Shown here in pieces: positions 14,723 through 24,775 of a stretch of 40,546 bases of DNA. Origin of the DNA: Streptomyces mesophilus (GTDB lineage Bacteria; Actinomycetota; Actinomycetes; Streptomycetales; Streptomycetaceae); the NCBI RefSeq assembly GCF_011044995.1, contig NZ_JAAKZW010000043.1:1-40546 (forward strand), given 5' to 3'. Both the position numbers and the translations under genes were made by a program. The stretch's first letter is position 1, and every line of letters begins with the position of its first letter. The notes beneath the pieces were generated by a model. It worked only from the letters and a program-made list of their open reading frames with translations, was not told the DNA's origin and searched no databases.

Positions 14723-15490
14723 TCAGACGAACTTCGCCTTGCCCGGGCCCTCCTCGACGAAGCTGCGCATGCCGCGGTCGCGGTCCTCCGTGGCGAACAG
14801 GGCCGAGAACCAGGTGCGTTCGATGGCGAGGCCCGTGTCGATGTCGGTCTCCAGGCCGCGGTCGACCGACTCCTTCGCCGCGCGCAGCGCGATGGCCGGG
14901 CCCTGGGCCAGCTTCGCGGCCCAGGTGTGCGCCTGCTCGTAGACCTCGGCGGCGGGCACCACGCGGTCGACCAGGCCGAGTTGGAGTGCCTCGTCGGACT
15001 TGACCATACGGCCGGTGAAGATCAGGTCCTTGGCGCGGGACGGGCCGATCAGGCGCGAGAGGCGCTGGGTGCCGCCGGCGCCCGGGATCAGGCCGAGCAG
15101 GATCTCGGGCTGGCCGAGCTTGGCGTTGTCGGCGGCGATGCGGTAGTCGGCGCACAGGGCCAGCTCGCAGCCGCCGCCGAGCGCATAGCCGGTGACGGCG
15201 GCGACGACGGGCTTGGGGATACGGGCGACGGCGGTGAACGCGTCCTGCAGATCGCGGGCGCGCAGGACCATCGCGGCATGGTCCATCGCCTGCATCTCCT
15301 TGATGTCCGCACCGGCCGCGAACACCTTCTCGCCGCCGTAGAGCACGACGGCCCGTACGTCGTCACGGGCGGTGGCCTCGTCGGCGAGCTCCTTGAGACG
15401 GTCCTGGGTGGCCACGTCGAGAGCGTTCATCGGCGGGCGGTCCAGACGGATCGTGCCCACACCTGCGGTGACTTCGAGAGAGACGGTCAT
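14723..15490 (-). CDS. Enoyl-CoA hydratase/isomerase family protein
   Basis: A 255-residue crotonase-fold enzyme that would hydrate trans-2-enoyl-CoA in fatty-acid or related acyl-CoA breakdown in the cytosol. The oxyanion-hole loops are AAGADIKEM (58-66) and YALGGGCELAL (102-112). Catalytic Glu109 (in GGGCELAL) and Glu129 (in GQPEILLGLIPGAGGTQRL) are both present. The length fits. The start ATG 15490 has GGAGG close upstream (minus strand ACCTCCGTAC). It is monocistronic, with terminators on both sides, and no other beta-oxidation gene is nearby. Confidence 0.92.
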   Translation of the reverse strand: MTVSLEVTAGVGTIRLDRPPMNALDVATQDRLKELADEATARDDVRAVVLYGGEKVFAAGADIKEMQAMDHAAMVLRARDLQDAFTAVARIPKPVVAAVTGYALGGGCELALCADYRIAADNAKLGQPEILLGLIPGAGGTQRLSRLIGPSRAKDLIFTGRMVKSDEALQLGLVDRVVPAAEVYEQAHTWAAKLAQGPAIALRAAKESVDRGLETDIDTGLAIERTWFSALFATEDRDRGMRSFVEEGPGKAKFV

Positions 15491-15518
15491 GTACGGAGGT
15501 TAGCGGCCGTTCACGCAC

Positions 15519-15555
15519 GTGGGCCCGGTGCTGTTGGTCACAGCACCGGGCCCAC
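15519..15555 (-). terminator. Terminator after L,D-transpeptidase 1
   Basis: GTGGGCCCGGTGCTG pairs perfectly with CAGCACCGGGCCCAC (15 bp) around the loop TTGGTCA. It lies 33 bp past the stop at 15588 on the minus strand, and 28 bp upstream of the hydratase start, where it insulates the two units. Confidence 0.85.
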
Positions 15556-15587
15556 GGTCGCGTCAGGGGCGGGAGACTACTCGAGGG

Positions 15588-16853
15588 CTACTTCTCCCAC
15601 TTGTCCCATGCCAGGTTCCAGGCGTTGAGGCCGTTGAACCAGTCGATGGTGTCGTCCTTGGAGTTCTTGATGGTGACCACGTCGCCGACCATCGACTGGT
15701 CGTAGAACCAGGCGGCGGGCGTCTTGCCGTCGTAGCCGCCGCGGACATCGCGCAGGCCGACGCAGCCGTGGCTGACGTTGGCGGAACCGAAGGTCGAGGA
15801 GCTCGCCCAGTAGTTGCCGTGGATGAACGTGCCCGAGGCCGACAGACGCATCGCGTGCGGCACGTCCTTGATGTCGTACTCGCCCTCGCCCTCGCTGTCG
15901 GTGAAGCCGACCGTGGCGCCGTTCATCCGGGTCACCTTGTGCTTCTCGGTGATGACCATCTGGCCGTTCCACGAGGGGGTGGCCGGGGCGCCGGTGGTGA
16001 TCGGGATGGTCTTGACGACCTTGCCGTCGCGTTCCACCGTCATCTTCTTGGACTTGGCGTCGACCGTGGAGACCTGCGAGCGGCCGATGGTGAAGGTGAT
16101 GGACTTGACCTGCGAGCCGTAGACGTCCGGGCGGCCTTCGACACCGTCGAGGTTGAGCTTGACGGTGACCTTGGTGCCGGGCTTCCAGTACTCCTCGGGG
16201 CGGAAGTCGAGGCGGTCGTTGCCGTACCACTTGTGCCGGATCTCGACGGCGGGGTCGGCGGTGACCTCGATGGCGTCCTCGACGGCGTCGGGCTTGGTGA
16301 TGCCGCGGGTGAAGTTCAGCGAGACCGGCATGCCCACGCCGACCTTGTCACCGTTCTCGGGCGTGAAGTGACCCACGAAGGTGTTCTTCGGGGTGAGGGT
16401 CGTGAAGCTGATGTCCTTCGCGGACGCACGGCCTTCGGAGTCCTTGGCCGTGGCGTGCACCTTGTACTTCGTGGAGGCGGCGAGATGGCTCTCCGGCTTC
16501 CAGCTGGCGCCGTCCTTGGCTATCTCGCCGGGGATCGCCCTGCCCTTGGTGTCCTCGACCTTGACGTCGGTGAGCTTGCCCTTGTCGGCGGTGATCTTCA
16601 GGGCGCCGCTCGTGGCGACGTCCTTGGCACCGTCCTTGGGGGCTATGTCGACCACGGCGACCGAAGGCGTGTTGGCCTTCGCCTTGTCCGAGCCCGCCTT
16701 GTTCTTGTCCTTGTCGCCGCCGCCGTCGTCTCCGCCGCCGCCGCCGCAAGCGGTGACCGCGAGCAGCAGTGCGCCCGTGATCAGGGCCAGCCGGCCTCTG
16801 GCGCGGTGTCGCCGTGCATCAACCGATGCCCCCGATATCGGTCGCCCGTTCAC
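15588..16853 (-). CDS. L,D-transpeptidase lipoprotein (Ig-like plus YkuD domains), copy 1
   Basis: A 421-residue lipoprotein that would make 3-3 crosslinks in peptidoglycan outside the membrane. The signal ends in lipobox AVTAC, with Cys at about 36, then a Gly/Asp/Lys linker. Two Ig-like (LDT IgD) domains follow, then the YkuD domain (about 265-400) with HGNYW and SHGCVGLRD; Cys364 is the nucleophile and His362 sits beside it. The C-terminal tail ends WDKWEK. The start is GTG 16853 with AGGGGAG eight bases upstream. The neighbour at 17090-18343 is a paralogue with the same layout. A terminator follows. Confidence 0.95.
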   Translation of the reverse strand: MNGRPISGASVDARRHRARGRLALITGALLLAVTACGGGGGDDGGGDKDKNKAGSDKAKANTPSVAVVDIAPKDGAKDVATSGALKITADKGKLTDVKVEDTKGRAIPGEIAKDGASWKPESHLAASTKYKVHATAKDSEGRASAKDISFTTLTPKNTFVGHFTPENGDKVGVGMPVSLNFTRGITKPDAVEDAIEVTADPAVEIRHKWYGNDRLDFRPEEYWKPGTKVTVKLNLDGVEGRPDVYGSQVKSITFTIGRSQVSTVDAKSKKMTVERDGKVVKTIPITTGAPATPSWNGQMVITEKHKVTRMNGATVGFTDSEGEGEYDIKDVPHAMRLSASGTFIHGNYWASSSTFGSANVSHGCVGLRDVRGGYDGKTPAAWFYDQSMVGDVVTIKNSKDDTIDWFNGLNAWNLAWDKWEK

Positions 16854-16993
16854 CTGTCGTTCTCCCCTCGCATGGCCTGGTCAGGCCCGCTCCCCTGGCT
16901 GCGCGCGTGCTCGTCGCGCACCTATGCGCAAGGGTTATCACACGGGCTTGTGGGGTGGCTCACTCGGGTTGTCACTGTTCCGTCCCAACTGAC

Positions 16994-17110
16994 GGGGCGG
17001 GGTGGGGATTTCTTTCCCCCACCCCGCCCCTTCCCGAAACCTGGGGCTTTGCCCCCGGGCCCCCGCATCCGAACTTCGTTCGGATCTCCTCAAACGCCGG
17101 AGGGGCTGAT
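16994..17110. repeat. Composite hairpin repeat and terminator, Streptomyces dispersed-repeat type
   Basis: In order: a 14-bp perfect stem GGGGCGGGGTGGGG/CCCCACCCCGCCCC (16994-17007 and 17017-17030); a short GGGGC-TTT-GCCCC hairpin (17043-17055); ATCCGAAC-TTC-GTTCGGAT (17067-17085); and TCAAACGCCGGAGGGGCTGA at 17090-17109. The last motif is, as I recall, a common element downstream of Streptomyces genes. The element terminates the gene at 17090-18343 and its end supplies that gene's stop codon and last codons. Confidence 0.7.
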
Positions 17111-18343
17111 TGCCGAGCCCTTCTTCCAGTTCTGCCACGACATGTTCCAGCCGCCGAGGCCGTTGTCCGGTGCGACCGTCTTGTCCTTGGAGCCCGTGAC
17201 CTCGACGACGTCGCCGATCAGGGAGCGGTCGAAGAACCAGCCCGCCGGGGTTTCCGCGCTGCCGCCCTTGATGTCGCGCAGGCCGACGCAGCCGTGGCTG
17301 ACGTTGTCGCGGCCGAAGGTGGACGACGAGGCCCAGTAGTTGCCGTGCAGGAAGGTGCCGGAGGTGGTGAGGCGGATGGCGTGCGGGACGTCCTTGATGT
17401 CGTATTCGCCCTTGCCGTCGGAGTCCGTGAAGCCCACGGTCGCGCCGTTCATGCGCGTCACCTCGAGCATCTCGGTGATGACCATTTTCCCGTTGTACGT
17501 GGTGGTCTTGGGCGCTCCGGCCGTGATCGGCACCTTGGACAGGAGCTCTCCGTCCCTGCGTACCTCCATCGTGTGCTCCGCGGCGTCCACCAGGGAGACC
17601 TGGCTGCGGCCGACCGTGAAGGCGAAGGTCTTGTGCTGGAGTCCGTAGATGCCGGGCGCCGCCTCGACGTCGCGCAGATGCAGATCGACCGTGACCTTCG
17701 TGCCCGGTTTCCAGTAGTCGCGGGGACGGAAGTCCAGGCGGTCGGTGCCGAACCAGTGGCCGACGATGTCGGTGGGCGGCTGGGCCGTCACCTTCACCGC
17801 GCGCTCGACGGCCGCCCGGTTCTCGACCTCGCGGTTGAAGTCGAGCGACACGATCATGCCGGTGCCGACGGTGGAACGGTTCTCCGGCTTCACGTACGCC
17901 ACGAAGCGTTCGTCCGGGACGTAGGTGGTGAAGGTCGTGTGCCGGGCCGAGCGGCGGCCGTGGCCGTCCAGGGCCACCGCGTCCACCTCGTACTTCGCGG
18001 CGAGCGCGAGCCGGTGGTCGTCCGGGGTCCAGCGCAGGCCGTCCTCGGAGATCCGGCCGGGCACCGGGGACTCCTGTGCGTCCTGGTACTTGACCACCTT
18101 CACGGTCTCCAGGCGCCCGCTGGGTACTTTGACCTCGATGCCCTCCTCGGGCCGTACTCCGCGCTCACCGTGCTGCGGGCTCACCCGGATCGGTTCGGTC
18201 TCACCCTTGCCGAGCATCTCGTCGAGCCGGAAGCCGTCCGCCGAGCACCCGGCGAGCAGACCGATGCTGATCACGGCGGCGGTCAGGGCCTGCACCGCGC
18301 GCCGGGCCCGGCCGGCGCCGGCGCCCCTGTCGTTTTGTCTCAC
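17090..18343 (-). CDS. L,D-transpeptidase lipoprotein, copy 2
   Basis: A 417-residue paralogue of the gene at 15588. Signal peptide with lipobox LLAGC (Cys at about 33), two Ig-like domains, then YkuD with HGNYW and SHGCVGLRD; Cys352 is the nucleophile. Shared blocks with copy 1 include VTRMNGATVGFTDS and GEYDIKDVPHA. The GTG at 18343 has GGGGAC close upstream. A longer frame starting at 18406 would put the signal at residue 40 or more and is less likely. The last residues, GSAISPSGV, lie beyond the point where copy 1 ends and are encoded by a dispersed-repeat motif, so the tail is probably acquired. Divergent from glgX. Confidence 0.94.
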   Translation of the reverse strand: MRQNDRGAGAGRARRAVQALTAAVISIGLLAGCSADGFRLDEMLGKGETEPIRVSPQHGERGVRPEEGIEVKVPSGRLETVKVVKYQDAQESPVPGRISEDGLRWTPDDHRLALAAKYEVDAVALDGHGRRSARHTTFTTYVPDERFVAYVKPENRSTVGTGMIVSLDFNREVENRAAVERAVKVTAQPPTDIVGHWFGTDRLDFRPRDYWKPGTKVTVDLHLRDVEAAPGIYGLQHKTFAFTVGRSQVSLVDAAEHTMEVRRDGELLSKVPITAGAPKTTTYNGKMVITEMLEVTRMNGATVGFTDSDGKGEYDIKDVPHAIRLTTSGTFLHGNYWASSSTFGRDNVSHGCVGLRDIKGGSAETPAGWFFDRSLIGDVVEVTGSKDKTVAPDNGLGGWNMSWQNWKKGSAISPSGV

Positions 18344-18512
18344 GTTGTCCCCAACGACGCGCCCCCTCCTGGGGAAACGTGAGTGCGGGGCCGGTTGGGG
18401 GCACAACTGGGGGGAGACAGCGAGGACGTTACGGACGGAACCGCGGCCGGGACGCCGTGCGACCGCCGGGCGGCCTCGCGCTGAGTACCGCTGAGCCGCG
18501 GGAGGCTGACAG

Positions 18513-20825
18513 GTGTCGAGGGCACCCGAGCAAGAGGCATGGCAAGGGGCACGACAAGGACCACGTCAGGAATCAGCGGAGAGGATGACACGGGCGGACG
18601 AACTGCTTGGCGGCACCGGCATACGCGGGGCCACGCGGCGTGGACGGGAGAGCCCGCTGCCCACACGGCCGGTCCGGCCGGGGGCGCCGACGCCGCTCGG
18701 CGCGCGCTTTCGGACCGGTCCCGACGGTGTGGCCGGCACCAACTTCGCGCTGTGGGCAGGCGGCGCAGAGGCGGTGGAACTGTGTCTCTTCGATGAGCAG
18801 GGGCGCGAGACAAGGTGTCCGCTGACCGAGCTGACCCATGAGATCTGGCACGGGTTCGTGCCCGGGGTCGAGCCGGGGCAGCGCTACGGCTATCGCGTGG
18901 ACGGGCGCTGGGATCCCTGGACGGGCGCGCGCTGGAATCCGGCGAAGCTGCTGCTCGACCCGTACGCACGGGCAGTGGACGGTGATTACGGCATCTACGG
19001 CCGGGCGGCCGAGGTGTACGGGCATATGCGGGACTGGCCGGAGCAGCACGTCGCGGACACCGTGCGCGACGACCGTGATTCGGCGCCTTTCGTGCCCAAG
19101 GGAATCGTTGTCCATGACGACGGTCCCGACGAATGGGCCGAGGACCGGCGGCCGAAAACGCCCTGGGCGGACTCGGTGATCTACGAATTGCACGTCAAGG
19201 GCTTCACGAAGCGGCATCCGGGGATTCCGGAGGAATTGCGCGGTACGTATGCGGGGCTCGGGCATCCGGCGGCGGTCGACCATCTCGTACGGCTCGGGGT
19301 GACGGCGGTCGAGTTGCTGCCGGTGCACCAGTTCGCGCATGAGGACCATCTGCTGAAGCGGGACCTCAGGAATTACTGGGGTTACAACTCGATCGGCTAT
19401 TTCGCGCCGCACGCGGGATATGCGGCCGGTGCGACGACCGGTGCGCAGGTGGGCGAGTTCAAGGACATGGTGCGGTCGCTGCACGACGCCGGGATCGAGG
19501 TCATTCTCGACGTGGTCTACAACCACACGGCGGAAGCGGGCGAGTTGGGGCCGACGCTTTCGTTGCGCGGGATCGACAACCGGGGTTATTACCGGCTCCA
19601 GGGCGACCCGCGCCGGTACGCGGACTACACGGGCTGCGGGAACACGCTGCATGTGGTGCAGCCGCATGTGCTGCGGCTGATCACCGATTCCCTGCGGTAC
19701 TGGGTGACGGAAATGGGCGTGGACGGTTTCCGTTTCGATCTGGCCGCCGCGCTCGCGCGTTCCTTTCACGATGTCGACATGCTCTCGCCTTTCCTCGCGG
19801 TGATCGCCCAGGATCCGGTGCTCCGGCGGGTGAAGCTGATCGCCGAGCCGTGGGATGTGGGATCCGGCGGCTATCAGGTCGGGTCTTTCCCGCCGTTGTG
19901 GACGGAGTGGAACGACCGCTATCGCGGTGCCGTACGGGATTTCTGGCGCGGTGCGCTGCCGGACGTGCGGGATCTCGGATACCGGCTCTCCGGGTCGAGT
20001 GATCTGTACGCGTGGGGCGGGCGCAGGCCGTACGCGTCGGTCAACTTCATCACCGCGCACGACGGGTTCACGCTGCGGGATCTCGTGAGTTACGAGCGCA
20101 AGCACAACGAGGCCAACGGCGAGGGCAACCGGGACGGCACGGACGACAACCGGGCCTGGAACTGCGGGGTCGAGGGCGAGAGCGACGACGAGCGGATCCA
20201 GGCGCTCAGGCGCCGGCAGCTGCGGAATCTGCTGACGACGCTGCTGCTCTCGACCGGGGTGCCGATGCTGGTCGCGGGCGATGAGCTGGGGCGTACGCAG
20301 GGCGGGAACAACAACGCGTACTGCCAGGACAACGAGACCAGCTGGGTGGACTGGGCGCTGCTCGAACAGCCGGGCTGGAAGGCCCTGTTCGAGCTGACCT
20401 CCCGGCTGATCCGGCTGCGGCACGAGCATCCGGTCCTTCGCCGCCGCTCGTTCTTCTCGGGGCGGGCGCACTCGGCGGACGGGCTGCGGGATCTGGCCTG
20501 GTTCACGGCGCACGGCGCGGAGATGACGGAGCGGGACTGGTACGCGCCGGCCGCGACACTCGGGATGTATCTGTCCGGGCGCGACATCCCCGGGCGCGAC
20601 GCACGCGGGGCGCCGGTGACGGACGACAGCTTCCTGGTGGTCCTGCACGCCGGGGACCGCCCGGTGAGCTTCACGCTGCCGGGTCCGCCGTGGGCCACCG
20701 CGTACGAACTGGTCCTGGACACCAACAGCGAGGACCAGGCGGGGGCTCCCGGCACGCTCCACGAGGCGGGGACGGTGGTGACGGTGCCGGCCCGCTGCGT
20801 GCTGCTCTACCGGGTGGCGGACTGA
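18513..20825 (+). CDS. glgX: Glycogen debranching enzyme GlgX
   Basis: A 770-residue GH13 isoamylase-type enzyme that hydrolyses alpha-1,6 branches in glycogen in the cytosol. An N-terminal CBM48/E-set domain (about 60-160, GTNFALWAGGAEAVELCLFD) is followed by the catalytic barrel, with DVVYNHTAE (region I), GFRFDLAAAL (nucleophile Asp409), AEPWD (Glu445) and a later TAHDGFTL. The GTG at 18513 is chosen for GGGAGG seven bases upstream; an ATG at 18585 has a poor SD. It lies about 12 kb from glgP and glgE. It converges on the response regulator gene with a seven-base gap. Confidence 0.96.
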   Translation: MSRAPEQEAWQGARQGPRQESAERMTRADELLGGTGIRGATRRGRESPLPTRPVRPGAPTPLGARFRTGPDGVAGTNFALWAGGAEAVELCLFDEQGRETRCPLTELTHEIWHGFVPGVEPGQRYGYRVDGRWDPWTGARWNPAKLLLDPYARAVDGDYGIYGRAAEVYGHMRDWPEQHVADTVRDDRDSAPFVPKGIVVHDDGPDEWAEDRRPKTPWADSVIYELHVKGFTKRHPGIPEELRGTYAGLGHPAAVDHLVRLGVTAVELLPVHQFAHEDHLLKRDLRNYWGYNSIGYFAPHAGYAAGATTGAQVGEFKDMVRSLHDAGIEVILDVVYNHTAEAGELGPTLSLRGIDNRGYYRLQGDPRRYADYTGCGNTLHVVQPHVLRLITDSLRYWVTEMGVDGFRFDLAAALARSFHDVDMLSPFLAVIAQDPVLRRVKLIAEPWDVGSGGYQVGSFPPLWTEWNDRYRGAVRDFWRGALPDVRDLGYRLSGSSDLYAWGGRRPYASVNFITAHDGFTLRDLVSYERKHNEANGEGNRDGTDDNRAWNCGVEGESDDERIQALRRRQLRNLLTTLLLSTGVPMLVAGDELGRTQGGNNNAYCQDNETSWVDWALLEQPGWKALFELTSRLIRLRHEHPVLRRRSFFSGRAHSADGLRDLAWFTAHGAEMTERDWYAPAATLGMYLSGRDIPGRDARGAPVTDDSFLVVLHAGDRPVSFTLPGPPWATAYELVLDTNSEDQAGAPGTLHEAGTVVTVPARCVLLYRVAD

Positions 20826-20832
20826 GCGGCGG

Positions 20833-21483
20833 TCAGCCGAGGATGCCGCGGTCGTAACCCGTCGCGACCGCGGCCGCGCGGTCCTTCACGCCCAACTTGG
20901 CGTACAGATGGGTGAGATGAGTCTTGACCGTGGCCTCGCTGATGAACAGTTCGCGGGCGATCTCGCGGTTGGAGGTGCCGCGCGCGACCAGGGTCAGGAC
21001 CTCGCGCTCACGGGCGCTGAGCGGGGTCTCGCCGGGTGTCGGGGCGGGGGTGCGCACCCGGGAGACCAGGCGGGAGGCGACCGCGGGCGAGAGGACCGTG
21101 CGGCCCTCGGCGGCGGCGCGTACCGCCGTGAACAGCTCGTCGCGCGGGGCGTCCTTGAGGAGATAGCCGGTCGCGCCCGCCTCGATCGCGGGGAGCGTGT
21201 CGGAGTCGGTGTCGTACGTGGTGAGGACCAGGACCTTGGCACGGGCGCCGGTCCGTGCGAGCTCGGCGATCGCGGCCACTCCCCCGCCGCCGGGCATCCG
21301 CAGGTCCATCAGGACGACGTCGGGGTCGAGCCCGGCGGTGAGCGCGACGGCCTCCTCGCCGGTCGAGGCCTCGCCGAGCACCTCGAAGCCTGGCGCCGAG
21401 AGGAACATGCCGCGCAGGCCGTCCCGTACGACGGGATGGTCGTCCACGATGAGCAGGGTGATCGTCGCGTCAGTGCTGGTCAT
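20833..21483 (-). CDS. NarL/LuxR-type response regulator
   Basis: A 216-residue regulator. The receiver domain has the DD pair (LLIVDDHPVVRDGL), phosphoacceptor Asp60 (VVLMDLRMP) and Lys in YLLKDAP. The C-terminal LuxR helix-turn-helix is LSAREREVLTLVARGTSNREIARELFISEATVKTHLTHLYAKLGV. The ATG at 21483 has GGGG seven bases upstream and overlaps the kinase stop by 14 bp, so the two are translationally coupled. It is the partner of the kinase at 21470 and most likely controls the ABC exporter genes that begin this operon. Confidence 0.95.
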   Translation of the reverse strand: MTSTDATITLLIVDDHPVVRDGLRGMFLSAPGFEVLGEASTGEEAVALTAGLDPDVVLMDLRMPGGGGVAAIAELARTGARAKVLVLTTYDTDSDTLPAIEAGATGYLLKDAPRDELFTAVRAAAEGRTVLSPAVASRLVSRVRTPAPTPGETPLSAREREVLTLVARGTSNREIARELFISEATVKTHLTHLYAKLGVKDRAAAVATGYDRGILG

Positions 21484-22864
21484 GGTGGCCCCACGGTACG
21501 GGACCGGCCGCACGGTCCGTACCGGCAACGTCCTTGCGTACGAGGGGGACGCGCGCCGAGACCGCCGTGCCGAGACCCGGCTCGGACTCGATCTCCACGG
21601 CGCCGGCGACGCGTTCGGCCCGGGCCCGCATCCCGTCGACGCCGAAGCCGCCCGAACCGGAGCGCTGCGGGATGGTGAGGGGGTCGAAGCCGGCGCCGTC
21701 GTCGCGTACGTCCAGGGCCACTTCGTCGTCCATGTAGGAGAGCGTGACGCCGATCCGGGTCGCGGCCGCGTGCCGGGCCGTGTTGGACAGGGCCTCCTGC
21801 GCGATCCGTACGAGGGTGCCCTCGATCTCGTCGTGCAGGGGCTCGGCGGTGCCCGTGACGGTGAACTCGGCGCGTACGCCCGTACGTGCGGACCATTCCG
21901 CCACCGTCTGCTTCAGGGCTTCCGCCAGGCCCTGGTCCTGCAAGGCGGCCGGTCCGAGGTTGTGCACCGAGCGGCGGGCCTCGCCGAGGCTGGAGCGGGC
22001 GAGGTCGGCGGCGCGGCCGAGGTGAACGCGGGCCAGGGCCCGGTCGTCGGTGTTGGCGACGACCTGGAGCTGGGCGATGATGCCGGTCAGGCCCTGCGCG
22101 ATGGTGTCGTGGATCTCGGCGGCGAGCCGGCGGCGCTCGTCGGCGACGCCCGCTTCCCTCGCCTGGACGAGGAGTTGGTCGTGGAGGGCGGCGTTCTCGT
22201 CGAGGGCTTGCTGGAGGGCGGTGTTGGCCTCGGCCAGCTCCCGGATGGTCCTTGCCTGGACGCGGGCGTGCTCATCCTCCTTGGCCTGGAGGTGGCCCAT
22301 CGCACCGACCAGAGTCATGTTGACGGCGATCAGGGCGCCGAACACGATCCAGCCGAGGGGGTCGCGGGGCGGCAGGCCGCCCGACTGGGACCCGGCCACG
22401 ACGACGACCGAGGCGAACAGGGCGGGTTTGCGCAGGAGGGGCGGCAGCAGCCGGTCCGCGTCGAAGTAGCCGACAGCCGCGAAGAACGCGAAGAACGGAT
22501 TGATCCAGGTCAGCACGAACGCGAGGGCCCAGCGCACCCAGTAGCAGAAGACGCCCGCAGCGGACGGGCCCGGCCGGGTGCGCTCCGCCCGGACCCACCA
22601 CAGCTGCAGAACGAGGGCGGCGGCGCTGAGCGCCAGGAGGACGTACCAGTCGGTGCGGTCCATGCCCACCGCGTCGGCCGTGGCGACGGACAGCACGAAT
22701 CCGACGCCGAGCAGTACGAAGGCGCCGTAGCGGTGCACGGGACGCCAGCGCTCCTCGACGAGGGCGGCGGCCGCGTCGGCGGCGGTGCGGCCGGATCCGG
22801 ATTCCGTGACCCCGCCCGTCTTCCCCGTCATGCCCTCAGTCTGCACGGACGGTGCCGCGCTCAC
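21470..22864 (-). CDS. NarL-family sensor histidine kinase
   Basis: A 464-residue membrane kinase. About four to six hydrophobic segments (residues 40-185) come first, then a coiled coil (about 190-245), the HisKA_3 dimerisation domain with phosphoacceptor His252 (EIHDTIAQGLTGI), and an HATPase_c domain (N-box IAQEALSNTARHA; G boxes DDGAGFDP and GFGVDGM). The start is GTG 22864, with GGGGAG seven bases upstream, 13 bp after the permease stop; an ATG at 22831 is poorer. No large extracellular sensor domain is present, so it probably senses in or at the membrane, in the manner of intramembrane-sensing kinases tied to ABC exporters. Confidence 0.93.
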   Translation of the reverse strand: MSAAPSVQTEGMTGKTGGVTESGSGRTAADAAAALVEERWRPVHRYGAFVLLGVGFVLSVATADAVGMDRTDWYVLLALSAAALVLQLWWVRAERTRPGPSAAGVFCYWVRWALAFVLTWINPFFAFFAAVGYFDADRLLPPLLRKPALFASVVVVAGSQSGGLPPRDPLGWIVFGALIAVNMTLVGAMGHLQAKEDEHARVQARTIRELAEANTALQQALDENAALHDQLLVQAREAGVADERRRLAAEIHDTIAQGLTGIIAQLQVVANTDDRALARVHLGRAADLARSSLGEARRSVHNLGPAALQDQGLAEALKQTVAEWSARTGVRAEFTVTGTAEPLHDEIEGTLVRIAQEALSNTARHAAATRIGVTLSYMDDEVALDVRDDGAGFDPLTIPQRSGSGGFGVDGMRARAERVAGAVEIESEPGLGTAVSARVPLVRKDVAGTDRAAGPVPWGHHDQH

Positions 22865-22877
22865 CGAAGCACTCCCC

Positions 22878-23632
22878 TCACTCCCAGCGGAACCAGCGGG
22901 TCGCCGCGGCGGTGAGCAGCACCGACCACAGGGCGAGGACGCCAAGGTGGGACCAGCTCGGCCAGTCGCCGGCCGCGGCCTCGCCGAGCGCCTGGGCGGC
23001 GGCGCCGAACGGGAGCAGCTCCATGGTCCGGGCGAGGGCGTCGGGCATGGTCTGCACCGGCATCCACAGGCCCGCGCTGAACATCATCGGGAAGAAGGCC
23101 GCGGCGCCCACCGCGTTCGCGGCCTTGGACGTACGGGAGACGGCCGAGAGCAGGGCGCCGAGGGAGAGCGCCGCGGTGACGGAGAGGCCGAGGGCCACCA
23201 CGTATCCGAAGAACTGCTCCGGGAGCGCCACGTCGAAGACGAACTTGCCCACCAGCACCGAGAGGACCGCGGAGACCAGGGCCGCGACGCCGTGCAGCGC
23301 CATCTGCGCGGAGAGCACCGAGGCGGGGCGGACCGGGGTGGTGGACATCCGGCGCAGGATGCCGCGCTCGCGGTAGCCGGTGATCACCGGGGGCATGGCC
23401 TGGAGGCAGGCCATGAGCAGGGCGGTGAGGATCGCGATCGGTACGTAGACATCGACGAGCCTGAGGCCCGGGATGGACTCGCCGACCTCGCGGAAACTGG
23501 GGATGGAGCCGAGCAGGGCGAACAGGGCGGTCGGGAAGACCATGATCCAGAAGATGGAGCCGGGTTCGCGGCGGAAGAGGGTGAACTCCGCCTTGAGTAC
23601 GGCGCCGGTGGCCGGCGAGAGGGCGAGGGCGC

Positions 23633-23636
<4 letters not shown>
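22878..23636 (-). CDS. ABC-2 type transporter permease
   Basis: A 252-residue membrane protein with about six hydrophobic helices and an ABC-2 layout (GYRERGILRRMSTTPVRPASVLSAQ between helices 2 and 3, and NAVGAAAFFPMMFSAGLWMPVQTMP later). It would form an exporter, probably for a drug, lipid or peptide, with the ATPase upstream. The ATG at 23636 overlaps that gene's stop by four bases (ATGA). Longer open frames extend upstream but give shadow sequence. The substrate is unknown. Confidence 0.93.
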
Positions 23637-24577
<941 letters not shown>

Positions 24578-24775
24578 GGCTCCACGGTCGCGGTGCGGGG
24601 CCCTCGCGGACATCGCCTATCGCGCTCGACCGGGCATCAGCCGATCGGTTGACGGGGGTCGTCCGACCGGTCCCGCAGGCCCGCGGCACGAGGTGGTCAC
24701 CCTGGGGTCCGCCCCCGGTCGTACGACCAAAAACCGATAGGGGAATGTCAGGGGTGAAGCCTAGGCTCGGTACTG

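Noticed and set aside
18513..20825. TTA codons in glgX
   Set aside because: Several TTA trinucleotides exist but all are out of frame (Tyr/Asn codon junctions).
24614..24775. Shared promoter for the two divergent ABC operons
   Set aside because: A TAGGCT box is near 24762, but no good -35 is seen in either direction, so I only mention it with the gene.
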